A stretch of DNA of 64,000 nt, from the NCBI RefSeq assembly GCF_020616515.1, contig NZ_CP085135.1:5689001-5753000 (forward strand). The letters are read 5' to 3'. The translations under genes and the position numbers were made by a program. The notes under the pieces are model-generated. The model ran no database searches and was not told where the DNA came from. It saw only the letters and a list, made by a program, of their open reading frames with translations. This document shows, in pieces, positions 30,013-38,056 of this stretch. The stretch is from Mesorhizobium sp. PAMC28654. Lineage in GTDB: Bacteria; Pseudomonadota; Alphaproteobacteria; Rhizobiales; Rhizobiaceae. Within the stretch, counting starts at the first letter, position 1. Every line of letters begins with the position of its first letter.

Positions 30013-30231
30013 ATGTCGAGAATAATTCCTGTTGCAGCGCTTATCGCGGTCATGGGTTTGTTTGCAGTTGGCGCGGCTGACGCAAAAGGTGGTCATTCGA
30101 TACGGACCACGCGGTGTGGAACCGACATTCAGCGACTTTGCCTGAACACACCTGCCAATCAGGCGGCGTCTTGCCTGAAGAAGCACATCAGCGAACTGAG
30201 CCCCGCCTGCAAGGCAAAGTATAGCAAGTAG
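30013..30231 (+). CDS. Small secreted cysteine-rich repeat protein (paralogue 1)
   Basis: A 72-residue protein: signal peptide up to ADA (about residue 23), then TTRCGTDIQRLCLNTPANQA, ASCLKKHISELSPACKAKYS. The C-x6-C ... SCLxxH-x2-LSPACKA pattern matches the short cysteine-rich GLG1-type repeat found in secreted proteins. Four cysteines suggest two disulfides. The tandem gene 127 bp downstream is a clear paralogue. The function is unknown. Confidence 0.72.
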   Translation: MSRIIPVAALIAVMGLFAVGAADAKGGHSIRTTRCGTDIQRLCLNTPANQAASCLKKHISELSPACKAKYSK

Positions 30232-30357
30232 CCGCCAGGAGCGGCCGGCTTGCCGGCTGTATCTTGCGGAGCCACGGCACGAGACGCCATCTTTTCAACT
30301 GGATTTCTTAGTTGTAGCTAATATAACTAGCTCTCTTCCTTGCTGGAGGGGAAAGTC

Positions 30358-30573
30358 ATGGTCAGAGCCGTTTACATAGCAGTGGTTGCCGTCATCATAA
30401 CCCTTGGCGCCTCCGGCGTGGCCGACGCCAAGGCTGGCGTACGAACCACCTCGCCGTGCGTACCCGACTACAAGCGGCTTTGCTCAAAGACGCCTGTTGG
30501 CGAGGCGGCGTCTTGCCTGAAGAAGCACATGAGCGAGCTGAGCCCTGCCTGCAAGGCGAGATTCAGCAAATAG
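30358..30573 (+). CDS. Small secreted cysteine-rich repeat protein (paralogue 2)
   Basis: A 71-residue protein with a signal peptide ending near VADA, then TSPCVPDYKRLCSKTPVGEA, ASCLKKHMSELSPACKARFS. The last 25 residues are nearly identical to the preceding gene, so the pair arose by tandem duplication. GGAGGGG lies upstream of the chosen ATG. A long perfect hairpin follows the stop. Confidence 0.72.
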   Translation: MVRAVYIAVVAVIITLGASGVADAKAGVRTTSPCVPDYKRLCSKTPVGEAASCLKKHMSELSPACKARFSK

Positions 30574-30581
30574 TTGTTGGG

Positions 30582-30611
30582 GCGAAGTGGCCGGCTAGCC
30601 GGCCACTTCGC
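30582..30611. terminator. Perfect 14-bp-stem hairpin between convergent genes
   Basis: Arms 30582-30595 (GCGAAGTGGCCGGC) and 30598-30611 are exact reverse complements with TA between. There is no T run, so it may terminate by pausing or protect the 3' end rather than act as a classic intrinsic terminator. Confidence 0.6.
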
Positions 30612-30644
30612 TGACCAATGCCGATCACGGCGCGATGAGCCGGA

Positions 30645-31604
30645 TCAGCTTCGCGCCACCGGCGTCACCGTCACCTGGCTGACGCCGGTGCGACGCACGA
30701 CCGTGCACAGTGTCTCGCGGCCGATGCGCTCGGCGTCGAGCATGCGCACGAGATCGTCGACGCCGGTGACTGGGCGGCCGTCGATGGCTGCGATGATGTC
30801 GCCTTCCTTCAGGCCGGCCTTTGCCGCCGGGCCGTCCTTCTCGACGCCGCGCAGGCGCACCGCGGTGCTGGTCGACACCTGCGACAGGAGCGCGGCGCGG
30901 CGCGGCAGATTGGTGGTGTCGGCCGACACGCCGATGAAGGCGCGGCGCACGCGGCCGAAGCGGATGATCTCCGAGATGACGAAATTGGCGGTGTTGGAGG
31001 CGACCGCGAAGGCGATGCCCTGCGCGCCGTGGATCATGGCGGTGTTGACGCCGATGACCTCGCCCGCCGACGACACCAGCGGCCCGCCGGAATTGCCGGG
31101 GTTGAGTGCCGCGTCGGTCTGGATGACGTCGTCGATCAGGCGGCCGGTCGAGGCGCGCATCGAGCGGCCTAGCGCCGAGACGACGCCCGAGGTGACCGTC
31201 CATTCGAAGCCAAGGGGATTGCCTATGGCAATGGCGATCTGGCCACGCTGCAGCCGCTTGGAATCTCCGAGCGGCGCCACATCGGCGAAGCTGCCGTCGG
31301 CCCGCACCAGGGCGATGTCGGTGTCGGGATCGCGGCCAAGTACCCGGCCTTCGCTGGAGGCGCCATCGGGCATCGAGACGCGCACTGTCTTGGCGTCGCC
31401 GACAACATGGAAATTGGTGACGACCAAGCCGTCCGGCGCGATGACGAAGCCGGAGCCATGGCCGCCCTTACCGCCGATGCGTTCGATGCGGCAGACGGCC
31501 GGCCCGATGCGGTCGACCGCGTTCGCCACCGTCGTCGAATAGGCGTCGAGCAGTGTGTCGTCGGCCAATGTGTCGGTTTGAAATTTCTGGGCGGCGAGGG
31601 CCAT
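30645..31604 (-). CDS. HtrA/DegP-like trypsin-fold serine protease with PDZ domain
   Basis: A 319-residue S1C-type protease. The catalytic triad is intact: histidine in LVVTNFHVVGDA, aspartate in GRDPDTDIALVRAD, serine in LNPGNSGGPLVSSAGEVIGV. One PDZ domain follows (GVEKDGPAAKAGLKEGDIIA). It lacks an evident signal peptide, beginning MALAAQKFQTDTLADDTLLD, so it may be cytoplasmic, unlike classic DegP. Divergent from it is a homologue that has lost all three catalytic residues. Quality control or regulated cleavage is the family role; no substrate can be named. Confidence 0.88.
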   Translation of the reverse strand: MALAAQKFQTDTLADDTLLDAYSTTVANAVDRIGPAVCRIERIGGKGGHGSGFVIAPDGLVVTNFHVVGDAKTVRVSMPDGASSEGRVLGRDPDTDIALVRADGSFADVAPLGDSKRLQRGQIAIAIGNPLGFEWTVTSGVVSALGRSMRASTGRLIDDVIQTDAALNPGNSGGPLVSSAGEVIGVNTAMIHGAQGIAFAVASNTANFVISEIIRFGRVRRAFIGVSADTTNLPRRAALLSQVSTSTAVRLRGVEKDGPAAKAGLKEGDIIAAIDGRPVTGVDDLVRMLDAERIGRETLCTVVRRTGVSQVTVTPVARS

Positions 31605-31773
31605 GGGTGGGGCTCCGTGGTATCAGGCTTAGGGATGACTATATGTGCGAAGCGGCTAGAACCGCCGCGACCTGACCAGATGGCCAGCCAGACCAGCAAC
31701 TAGCCGTCAGGCGAGTACCTCCGGGCGCGCTGTCGAGCGATATCTGGGGCATGAAAAAACCCAGGAGATCATC

Positions 31774-32646
31774 ATGAGCGACTTCAATCTGAATGCGTTT
31801 TCGCAAGCCATCGCCGACCTCGCCGCCAAGGCGGCGCCGGTAACAGCGAGCTTCGCCACGCATCATCATCGCACGGCCAGCGCCTTCCATTGGAGCGACG
31901 GCTATTTCGTCACCGCCGAAGAGGCCGTCGAGGCCGGCGAGGAGATCGAACTGACGCTGGCTTCGGGCGAGACGGTGAAGGCCGAACTGGTCGGACGTGA
32001 TCCTTCGACCGGTGTCGCCCTGCTGAAGCCGGCGGTTTCAGCCACCGCCGCGACGCTCACCAAGGCCGACGCGGTGCGGCCCGGCAATATCGCCATTGCC
32101 ATCGGCAACAGCCAGGGTTCGGCATTGGCGGTGTCGGGTTCGGTCGGCGAAGTCGGTCCGGCCTGGCGCTCGATGCGCGGCGGCACCATTGACCGGCGCA
32201 TCAATCTGGCTGTTGGCGCCGGCGGCCGCTTCGAGGGTGGTCCGGTGCTTGACGCCAAGGGCGCGCTGATCGGCATGCTCTTGTTCGGGCCGCGTGGCCG
32301 CGCGCTGGTCATGCCCTACGAGACGATCGAACGCGCCGTGGCGACATTGCGCGAAAAAGGCCATGTCGCGCGCGGCTATCTCGGCGCTGGCCTGCATCCG
32401 GTGCGCGACCGCGATGCGCATGGAGCGATGGTGATGAGCCTCGACGAGAACGGTCCCGCCAAGGCCGCCGGCCTCTCTCTTGGCGACATCATCGTCTCGT
32501 GGAACGGCGAGGCGGTGCATGGTCCGCGCGACCTGATCCGCAGGCTCGGACCCGACAGCGCCGGGGTTTCTGTAACCTTTGGCGTGGTGCGTGGCGGTGA
32601 GCAGCGCGATGTGACATTGACCATCGGCGAAAAGCCGCTGAGCTGA
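31774..32646 (+). CDS. Catalytically dead HtrA-like pseudoprotease with PDZ domain
   Basis: A 290-residue homologue of the divergent protease with the same fold order. The triad positions are all changed: TNFHVV has become YFVTAEEAVEA, DPDTDIAL has become DPSTGVALLKP, and the GNSGGP loop has become GAGGRFEGGPVLDAKG. The PDZ domain is well kept (SLDENGPAKAAGLSLGDIIV). The surrounding IAIAIGNSQGSALAVSGSVG still matches the protease strand order. The frame is intact with normal codon use, so it is a maintained non-catalytic protein, perhaps a regulator or scaffold. A LuxR-type gene follows by 8 bp. Confidence 0.85.
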   Translation: MSDFNLNAFSQAIADLAAKAAPVTASFATHHHRTASAFHWSDGYFVTAEEAVEAGEEIELTLASGETVKAELVGRDPSTGVALLKPAVSATAATLTKADAVRPGNIAIAIGNSQGSALAVSGSVGEVGPAWRSMRGGTIDRRINLAVGAGGRFEGGPVLDAKGALIGMLLFGPRGRALVMPYETIERAVATLREKGHVARGYLGAGLHPVRDRDAHGAMVMSLDENGPAKAAGLSLGDIIVSWNGEAVHGPRDLIRRLGPDSAGVSVTFGVVRGGEQRDVTLTIGEKPLS

Positions 32647-32654
32647 GAGGATTG

Positions 32655-33356
32655 ATGGAAAGCGACACGCTGACAAGACGTGACGTGGTTGAGCCTGACG
32701 TGGCGGACGGCGAACGCCAGCTCGTGGTGCTGATCGTGCTGCGCGATGCCGCGCGCGCCGAACGCCTGTCAGCCTCGCTTGCCATGGCGGACGATCTGCT
32801 TCCAGTCGTGGCCAGTGGCGGGATAGCCGATGTCGCGGTCATCGATGATGCTGTTGCGAATAGCGCGGCCTGGGTCGATCGAGTGAGGGCAGGCAGTGCC
32901 ACGGCCCCGCAAGTGTTGCTCTCCGTGCGCGCTATCCGGCCACAAGGCCAGGTGTTCGCGGTGCTGCCGTTGGCTGCGGATGCAACCTTGATCGCGGCCG
33001 CCGTCAGGTTGGCGGCGGCCGGCTACCGGGTGTCCGGCGACGGCCGTTCGACGCCGGATCGCCATGACGATTTCGATCGCGGTGATGCGGTCAGCGGGGT
33101 TGGAGACCAAGGCGGGCTGTTCGGCGAGGAATCGCTCGACGATGCCGCCACCCCCCGGCCTGCGCTGTCGCCGCGCGAGGCCGAGGTGCTGGCGCTGCTG
33201 GCCGAAGGCGCGCCCAACAAGGTCATCGCGCGGCGGCTCAACATTTCCGTGCACACGGCGAAGTTCCACGTCGCCGCCATCCTGATCAAGCTCGGCGCCG
33301 CCAACCGCACCGATGCCATCGCCATTGCCATGCGGCAGGGACTGGTGCTGGTTTAG
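32655..33356 (+). CDS. LuxR-type HTH regulator with degenerate receiver-like domain
   Basis: A 233-residue protein. The C-terminus is a LuxR/NarL helix-turn-helix: ALSPREAEVLALLAEGAPNK, VIARRLNISVHTAKFHVAAI. The N-terminal 130 residues have the alternating hydrophobic pattern of a receiver (LVVLIVLRDAARAERLSASL), but I see no acidic pocket or phospho-acceptor context, so it is probably not phosphorylated. The ribosome site GAGAGG precedes ATG 32655, 8 bp after the pseudoprotease stop, so the two form an operon. Confidence 0.8.
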   Translation: MESDTLTRRDVVEPDVADGERQLVVLIVLRDAARAERLSASLAMADDLLPVVASGGIADVAVIDDAVANSAAWVDRVRAGSATAPQVLLSVRAIRPQGQVFAVLPLAADATLIAAAVRLAAAGYRVSGDGRSTPDRHDDFDRGDAVSGVGDQGGLFGEESLDDAATPRPALSPREAEVLALLAEGAPNKVIARRLNISVHTAKFHVAAILIKLGAANRTDAIAIAMRQGLVLV

Positions 33357-33400
33357 GGAACGACGGCTCAGGCAGATCTATCGATCATCGTCAGAGTCAG

Positions 33401-33582
33401 TGCTGCCACTCATCCGCCTGCCGGCACCTTCGCCCCGTATAGTGACGGGGAGAAGAGAGATGGCCGCATTCTCAGCGCCCGCCCTGCAACGTTGGCGATT
33501 GGCGAAATCCCGGGCGAAGGCGTCTTCCTCCCCGTCACTATACGGGGAGAAATGCCCCGGCAGGGCAATGAGGGGCAGCGCG
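33401..33582. repeat. Large inverted intergenic repeat (rhizobial mosaic-element type)
   Basis: The left arm (33401-33456) and the reverse complement of the right arm (33523-33582) match over about 56 bp with some mismatches. Each arm contains the palindrome CCCCGTATAGTGACGGGG. They flank about 66 bp that include GGCGATTGGCGAAATCCCGG. The layout resembles the RIME elements described in Rhizobium; the family assignment is from memory. It fills most of the 370-bp gap before the SDR gene. Confidence 0.7.
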
Positions 33583-33726
33583 ACGCTTGCCGTTCCAAGT
33601 CGTTGGCCGCAATCAGGCCACGGAGACCGTCCGCAGCGTCACCATGTCTCGGCACGGCAAGCTCTTGTATCCCGCTGCGGCGCGCGCAAGGATTGCGCCA
33701 AGGAAACAAACGCACGTGGAGGAAAA

Positions 33727-34593
33727 ATGTCGCTCAAGGGAAAGACGCTGTTCATCTCCGGCGGGTCGCGTGGCATCGGGTTGGCGATCGCGCTGCGCGC
33801 CGCGCGTGACGGCGCCAATGTGACGATCGCGGCCAAGACCGCCGAGCCCCATCCGAAACTGCCTGGCACGATCTACACGGCGGCTGAGGAAATCGAGCAG
33901 GCTGGCGGCAAGGCGCTGCCGATGCTGTGCGACATCCGTGAGGAGGCGCAGGTGGCCGAGGCGGTCGCCAAGACCGTCGAGAAGTTCGGCGGCATCGATA
34001 TCTGCGTCAACAATGCCAGCGCCATCCAGCTCACCGGCACGCTGGAGACCGACATGAAGCGCTACGACCTGATGCACCAGATCAACACGCGCGGCACGTT
34101 CCTGGTGTCCAAAATGTGCATTCCGCATTTGAAGTTGGCTGACAATCCTCACATCCTGAATCTGGCGCCGCCGCTCGACATGAAGGCGAAATGGTTCAAG
34201 AACCACGTCGCCTACACGATGGCCAAGTTCGGCATGTCGATGTGCACGCTGGGCATGAGCGCGGAATTGGCCAAGGACGGTATCGCCGTCAATTCGCTGT
34301 GGCCGATCTCGACCATCGACACGGCGGCGGTGCGCAACCTACTGGGTGGCGCGACGGTGGCGGCGATGAGCCGTTTGCCCGACATCATGGCCGACGCCGC
34401 GCATGCCATCTTCATGCGCCCGTCACGCGAGACGACCGGCAATTTCTACATCGACGAGGAGGTGCTGCGCGCCGAGGGCGTCACGGATTTCTCGGTCTAT
34501 TCGCCCGGAGCGACCGGGCCGCTGGCCGGCGACTTTTTTGTGCCCGACGAGGTGTTTGCTCGTACGGACAGCAAGATCAGGAGCATCTATTAG
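33727..34593 (+). CDS. SDR-family oxidoreductase (HSDL2-like)
   Basis: A 288-residue short-chain dehydrogenase. The cofactor motif is GKTLFISGGSRGIGLAIALR, the structural motif is DICVNNASAIQ (NNAS in place of NNAG), and the active site is HVAYTMAKFGMSMC with YxxxK. The serine of the usual triad is not obvious in HILNLAPPLDMKAKWF, where APP replaces the usual SS. That is also the pattern of the HSDL2-type subgroup. The frame is open to 33313 through the inverted repeat, but ATG 33727 has GGAGG upstream and starts the domain. The substrate is unknown. Confidence 0.85.
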   Translation: MSLKGKTLFISGGSRGIGLAIALRAARDGANVTIAAKTAEPHPKLPGTIYTAAEEIEQAGGKALPMLCDIREEAQVAEAVAKTVEKFGGIDICVNNASAIQLTGTLETDMKRYDLMHQINTRGTFLVSKMCIPHLKLADNPHILNLAPPLDMKAKWFKNHVAYTMAKFGMSMCTLGMSAELAKDGIAVNSLWPISTIDTAAVRNLLGGATVAAMSRLPDIMADAAHAIFMRPSRETTGNFYIDEEVLRAEGVTDFSVYSPGATGPLAGDFFVPDEVFARTDSKIRSIY

Positions 34594-34714
34594 AGGCTAG
34601 CGGCAGGTCGGCGCCGCGCTTGACCATCCGCCGATCGATGAGTTACGGAAAGCTTTGCCCACACAAGGCGTTAGAACGCCGATCCTGCCGGAATGATTCA
34701 ATCTCCGGCAGGCG

Positions 34715-35233
34715 CTAAGCCTCGTCCTTCTTGGCCTTTCCGAGCCCCATCAGCCGGTCGATATAGGCCAGCATGAACGCCGAGACGACGAAGGCGAGGT
34801 GGATGATGGTCAGCCACATCAGCTGGTCGGTCGTGTAGGTGGACGAGTTCAGGAACACCTGCAGCAGGTGGATTGACGAGATGGCGACGATGGTCGAGGC
34901 GACCTTGACCTTCAGCGAGCCGACATCGATCGTACCAAGCCAGTGGACGCCGCCGCCGTCCTGGTCGTCGAAACGGCTGACGAAATTCTCGTAGCCGGAG
35001 ATGATCACCATCACCACCAGCGAGGCGACAAGGGCCGCATCGATCAGGCCGAGCATCTTCAGGATGGTGTCGGTGTCGCCCAGCGTGAACGCCGTGGTGG
35101 CGAACTCGTAGAGTTTCTTGCCGAAGGACAGCGCGTAGATGGCGAGCGCCACGCCCAGCCCGACATAGAAGACGACCAGCAGCCAGCGCGAGGCGAGGAT
35201 GATCGATTCAATTGCGAGTTCGAGGCGTTTCAT
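34715..35233 (-). CDS. YqhA-family (UPF0114/TIGR00645) membrane protein
   Basis: A 172-residue protein with four predicted helices: MKRLELAIESIILASRWLLV, VVFYVGLGVALAIYALSFGK, LGLIDAALVASLVVMVIISG (with GYENFVSRF directly after) and a final HLAFVVSAFMLAYIDRLMG. This is the UPF0114 family, of unknown function. ATG 35233 starts the first helix. Confidence 0.88.
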   Translation of the reverse strand: MKRLELAIESIILASRWLLVVFYVGLGVALAIYALSFGKKLYEFATTAFTLGDTDTILKMLGLIDAALVASLVVMVIISGYENFVSRFDDQDGGGVHWLGTIDVGSLKVKVASTIVAISSIHLLQVFLNSSTYTTDQLMWLTIIHLAFVVSAFMLAYIDRLMGLGKAKKDEA

Positions 35234-35330
35234 GGGTGGTCCGGCGAAGTCCTTGTGGGGTCGAAGTGGGATCTGATCGTTTTTCGTGCAGGCGGCCGCG
35301 GTTTGCAAGGCCTTTTGCCCGAAAACAAAA

Positions 35331-35355
35331 CCCCGCCGGAGAGGGGCCGGCGGGG
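35331..35355. other. GC-rich hairpin upstream of the YqhA-like gene
   Basis: Stem CCCCGCCGG (35331-35339) / CCGGCGGGG (35347-35355) around AGAGGGG, after an AAAA stretch and before TT. It could end transcription in either direction or be a mobile palindrome. Confidence 0.5.
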
Positions 35356-35481
35356 TTCATGTGTCCCGCTGGAGTCGGGACGGGGCAGGGAAGCCCTGCG
35401 CTAGATTTGGGGTGGACAGTGTGGCGAATCAATGATGCGGCACGAATCTTCTTGGGCCGGGGTCACGGCCCGAGAGACTCT

Positions 35482-35506
35482 CCCACCCCGGCTGGGCCGG
35501 GGTGGG
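35482..35506. other. Perfect 11-bp-stem GC hairpin
   Basis: Arms CCCACCCCGGC (35482-35492) and GCCGGGGTGGG (35496-35506) with a TGG loop, in the 324-bp gap between the YqhA and OmpA-like genes. There is no T tract; no other content is recognised in the gap besides the three hairpins. Confidence 0.5.
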
Positions 35507-35529
35507 TCGCTTCTTATCCTGATTCCGCA

Positions 35530-35563
35530 AATTAGGTCATGGTTTTGAAATCATGACCTAATT
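35530..35563 (-). terminator. Hairpin containing the OmpA-like gene's stop codon
   Basis: Arms AATTAGGTCATG (35530-35541) and CATGACCTAATT (35552-35563) form a perfect 12-bp stem with a 10-nt loop. The TAG stop of the gene lies inside one arm. It is a likely 3'-end structure although no T run follows. Confidence 0.55.
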
Positions 35564-37858
35564 GTTGCTGGCGACAGGCGCCACCAGCGAAGTGATGCGG
35601 CGGATGGCGACGCGCCGGTTCTCGCGGTTGGGCGCCGACGTGTTGACCTTCAGATATTCCTCGCCATAGCCCTGTGTGGTCAGGTTCTCGGGCGGGATGC
35701 CGAAGGCATTTGTCAGCGCCTCGGCGACCGACTCGGCACGCCGGTCGGACAAAGCGAGGTTCGCCTCCGGTGTGCCGACCGCGTCGGTATGGCCTTCGAT
35801 CAGGAAGGTCTCGGCCGGGTTCTTCTTCAACAGCTTCTCCATGGCGTCGGCGACGCCTTCGAGTTTCTGCACCTCCGTGTCGGAGATCGAGGACGACCCG
35901 AATTCGAAGTTCAGCGTGTCGAGGTCGACACGCCGCGCAATGTCACGCACGCGAGCCGAACGCTTGACCTCGTCGATCGAATAGAGGCGCTGGACCCGCT
36001 CCACCGGTGGCTGTTCCAGGAAGGTGTAGTAGTCGTCCGGGCTCTGGACATCCTCGGAATCCAGGATGTAGTCGCGACGCGGGATGTTCAGCCGCATCGG
36101 CGGCAGGTCATCGCCGGGATCCCGCCAGTCCTGGTCATCCTGGTAGTGCCGTTCGTCGACATAGCTCAGCACATACTCGCGGCCACCGGGCATGATGCGC
36201 GAACGCTGGACGACATCGCCGTAGCGGTTGCGGATGGTGACGATCTGGACGCCATTGTCGCGCTCCACCGTCTCGCGCGTGCGGCCCTGTGGCAGGTCCT
36301 CATAGTAGACATCCTTGGCGCCGCGATTCATGCGCGGACCGTCATTGCTCTGCACGATCGTCTGGTTGTTGAGCAGTTGTATGATGACGCGGTCGCCAAT
36401 TTCCTTGAGCACGTCGACACCCTTGGGGCGTCGGCGGTCGCGGATGTTTTCGTCAGGCGCGCGATCGATCCGCTTGCCCCGCTCCTGCGTCACAGGAACC
36501 ATCTTTTCGGGCTTGATCTCCTGCTGGGCTGCCTTGTCGTCGGTTGGCGGCGGCCCCTGGTCGACAGGAGCAACCTGAGGCTTCTGCCCCTGGTCGCCAT
36601 TTTGCTGGCCGTCCTGGTTGCGGTGCTTCTTGCCACCCTGACCCTGGCCACCTTGACCCTGACCTTCCCCATTTTGGCCCTGGCCGCCGGCATTCTGGCC
36701 GCCCTGATCCCGGCGCTGGGCATCCTTCTGGCTGTCCAGCAGCGGGGCCTCGCCCTGCACGGGGTTTTCGCCCTGCGCCGGCTTGTTGTTGTTGGCCGGC
36801 TGTTCGCCATTCGCGGGCTTCTGGCCCGTTGCAGGCTGCTCGCCATTTGCCGGCTTCTGGCCTGTCACGGGCTGTTCTCCCGTCGCGGGCTGCTCGCCAT
36901 TGGTAGGCTGCTCACCGGGCTTCTTGCCATGCTTCTTGGTCTTGTCCTGCGGCTGTTCGCCGGTCTGGGGCTGTTCGCCTTGGACGGGCTTCTGCTCGGT
37001 GCCGGGAACCGGCAGCGGCTCAAGCTTCGGCGCGGTTTCTCCGGCTGGTGCCTGCTTCTTGGTTGGCTCGGGCGCGGCTTCCGGCGTCACGGCAGGTTGC
37101 GTGGCGTCTGTCGGTTTCTTTTGCTTGTCCGGCTTGCGCGCGGGTTCAGCGGCCGGCGTCTGGTCGGCCGGTGCGGCCTCGGCCGGCTGTTGCTGGTCCT
37201 GCTTCTTCTTGCGCGGTTTGACCTCTGGCTGGTTGTCGTTCGCGGGTGCTACCTGCTCAGCCGGCTGTTGCGCGGGCGCCTGCTCGGTCTGCTGCTGCTG
37301 GTCGCGCTTCTTCTTGCGCGGCTGCTGTTCACCTTGCGCGGGCTGCTCGGCCTGGGCTGGAGCCTGCTCGGTCTGTTGCTGCTGGTCGCGCTTCTTCTTG
37401 CGCGGCTGCTGTTCACCTTGCGCGGGCTGCTCGGCCTGGGCTGGAGCCTGCTCGGTCTGCTGCTGCTGGTCGCGCTTCTTCTTGCGCGGCTGCTGTTCGC
37501 CTTGCGCGGGCTGCTCGGCCTGGGCTGGAGCCTGCTCGGTCTGCTGTTGCTGGTCACGCTTCTTGCGTGGCTGCTGCTGCTCCTGGCCTTGCGCGGCGGG
37601 TGCCTGCTCGCTCTGCTGCTCGTGCTTCTTCTGAGGCTTCTGCTCCTCTTGTTTCTGCTCGGGCTGCGCCTGCTTTTTGGCGCAGGCTTCCGCCGATTCG
37701 CCCTCGGCGCAATTCGACTGCGCCAGGAGCAGCGGCATGGTGGTGCCTTGCGAGGGGCCGAACCCGGCGCTGCCCTGCAGCGGGAACGCGCCCAACGGCG
37801 CGGATGCCATCAACAGGCCAAGTGCCGTGCCCGCCAGTATCCGTGGTTGGCGTTTCAT
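35558..37858 (-). CDS. OmpA-family outer-membrane/peptidoglycan protein with long Gln/Lys/Pro repeat region
   Basis: A 766-residue exported protein. ATG 37858 is preceded by AAGGAG, and a signal peptide MKRQPRILAGTALGLLMASA follows. Residues about 60-430 are a low-complexity linker rich in Gln, Lys, Pro and Glu, with 84-bp tandem units and a second set of NGEQPATGQKPA repeats. A central domain (DVLKEIGDRVIIQLLNNQTI) precedes the C-terminal OmpA domain: FEFGSSSISDTEVQKLEGVA, FLIEGHTDAVGTPEANLALS, LTTQGYGEEYLKVNTSAPNR, which binds peptidoglycan. The linker is of a type able to span the periplasm. The long complementary open frame is a by-product of this composition. Confidence 0.88.
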   Translation of the reverse strand: MKRQPRILAGTALGLLMASAPLGAFPLQGSAGFGPSQGTTMPLLLAQSNCAEGESAEACAKKQAQPEQKQEEQKPQKKHEQQSEQAPAAQGQEQQQPRKKRDQQQQTEQAPAQAEQPAQGEQQPRKKKRDQQQQTEQAPAQAEQPAQGEQQPRKKKRDQQQQTEQAPAQAEQPAQGEQQPRKKKRDQQQQTEQAPAQQPAEQVAPANDNQPEVKPRKKKQDQQQPAEAAPADQTPAAEPARKPDKQKKPTDATQPAVTPEAAPEPTKKQAPAGETAPKLEPLPVPGTEQKPVQGEQPQTGEQPQDKTKKHGKKPGEQPTNGEQPATGEQPVTGQKPANGEQPATGQKPANGEQPANNNKPAQGENPVQGEAPLLDSQKDAQRRDQGGQNAGGQGQNGEGQGQGGQGQGGKKHRNQDGQQNGDQGQKPQVAPVDQGPPPTDDKAAQQEIKPEKMVPVTQERGKRIDRAPDENIRDRRRPKGVDVLKEIGDRVIIQLLNNQTIVQSNDGPRMNRGAKDVYYEDLPQGRTRETVERDNGVQIVTIRNRYGDVVQRSRIMPGGREYVLSYVDERHYQDDQDWRDPGDDLPPMRLNIPRRDYILDSEDVQSPDDYYTFLEQPPVERVQRLYSIDEVKRSARVRDIARRVDLDTLNFEFGSSSISDTEVQKLEGVADAMEKLLKKNPAETFLIEGHTDAVGTPEANLALSDRRAESVAEALTNAFGIPPENLTTQGYGEEYLKVNTSAPNRENRRVAIRRITSLVAPVASNN
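37278..37580 (-). repeat. 84-bp in-frame tandem repeats in the OmpA-like gene
   Basis: Landmark GGTCGCG/GGTCACG recurs at exactly 84-bp steps (t at 37302, 37386, 37470, 37554). Each unit encodes 28 residues with RKKKRDQQQQTEQAPAQ and AEQPAQGEQ. About 3.5 units are present. The exact spacing, keeping frame, suggests expansion by slippage or recombination. Confidence 0.85.
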
Positions 37859-38056
37859 CTGAAATTCTCCTTGTGGGTCCCATCTGTGCCCCAACCGATG
37901 GTAACCGGATTGGTTCCGGTTTGGCAGGACATGGAAGCAGCCATAGAGGTTTGACCGGCGTTTTGAAGGCGGCTTCGTGACATTCATATGGTTCACGCAC
38001 CATTTCGGGTGTCCATGATGCTTGACCTTGGACCGCCACAGGGCCACATCCGCACG

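Noticed and set aside
35789..37954. 721-codon open frame on the plus strand opposite the OmpA-like gene, rich in Leu, Arg and Gly
   Set aside because: It mirrors the Gln/Lys-rich repeats of the minus-strand gene, which has a signal peptide, ribosome site and OmpA domain. No motif or ribosome site supports the plus frame.
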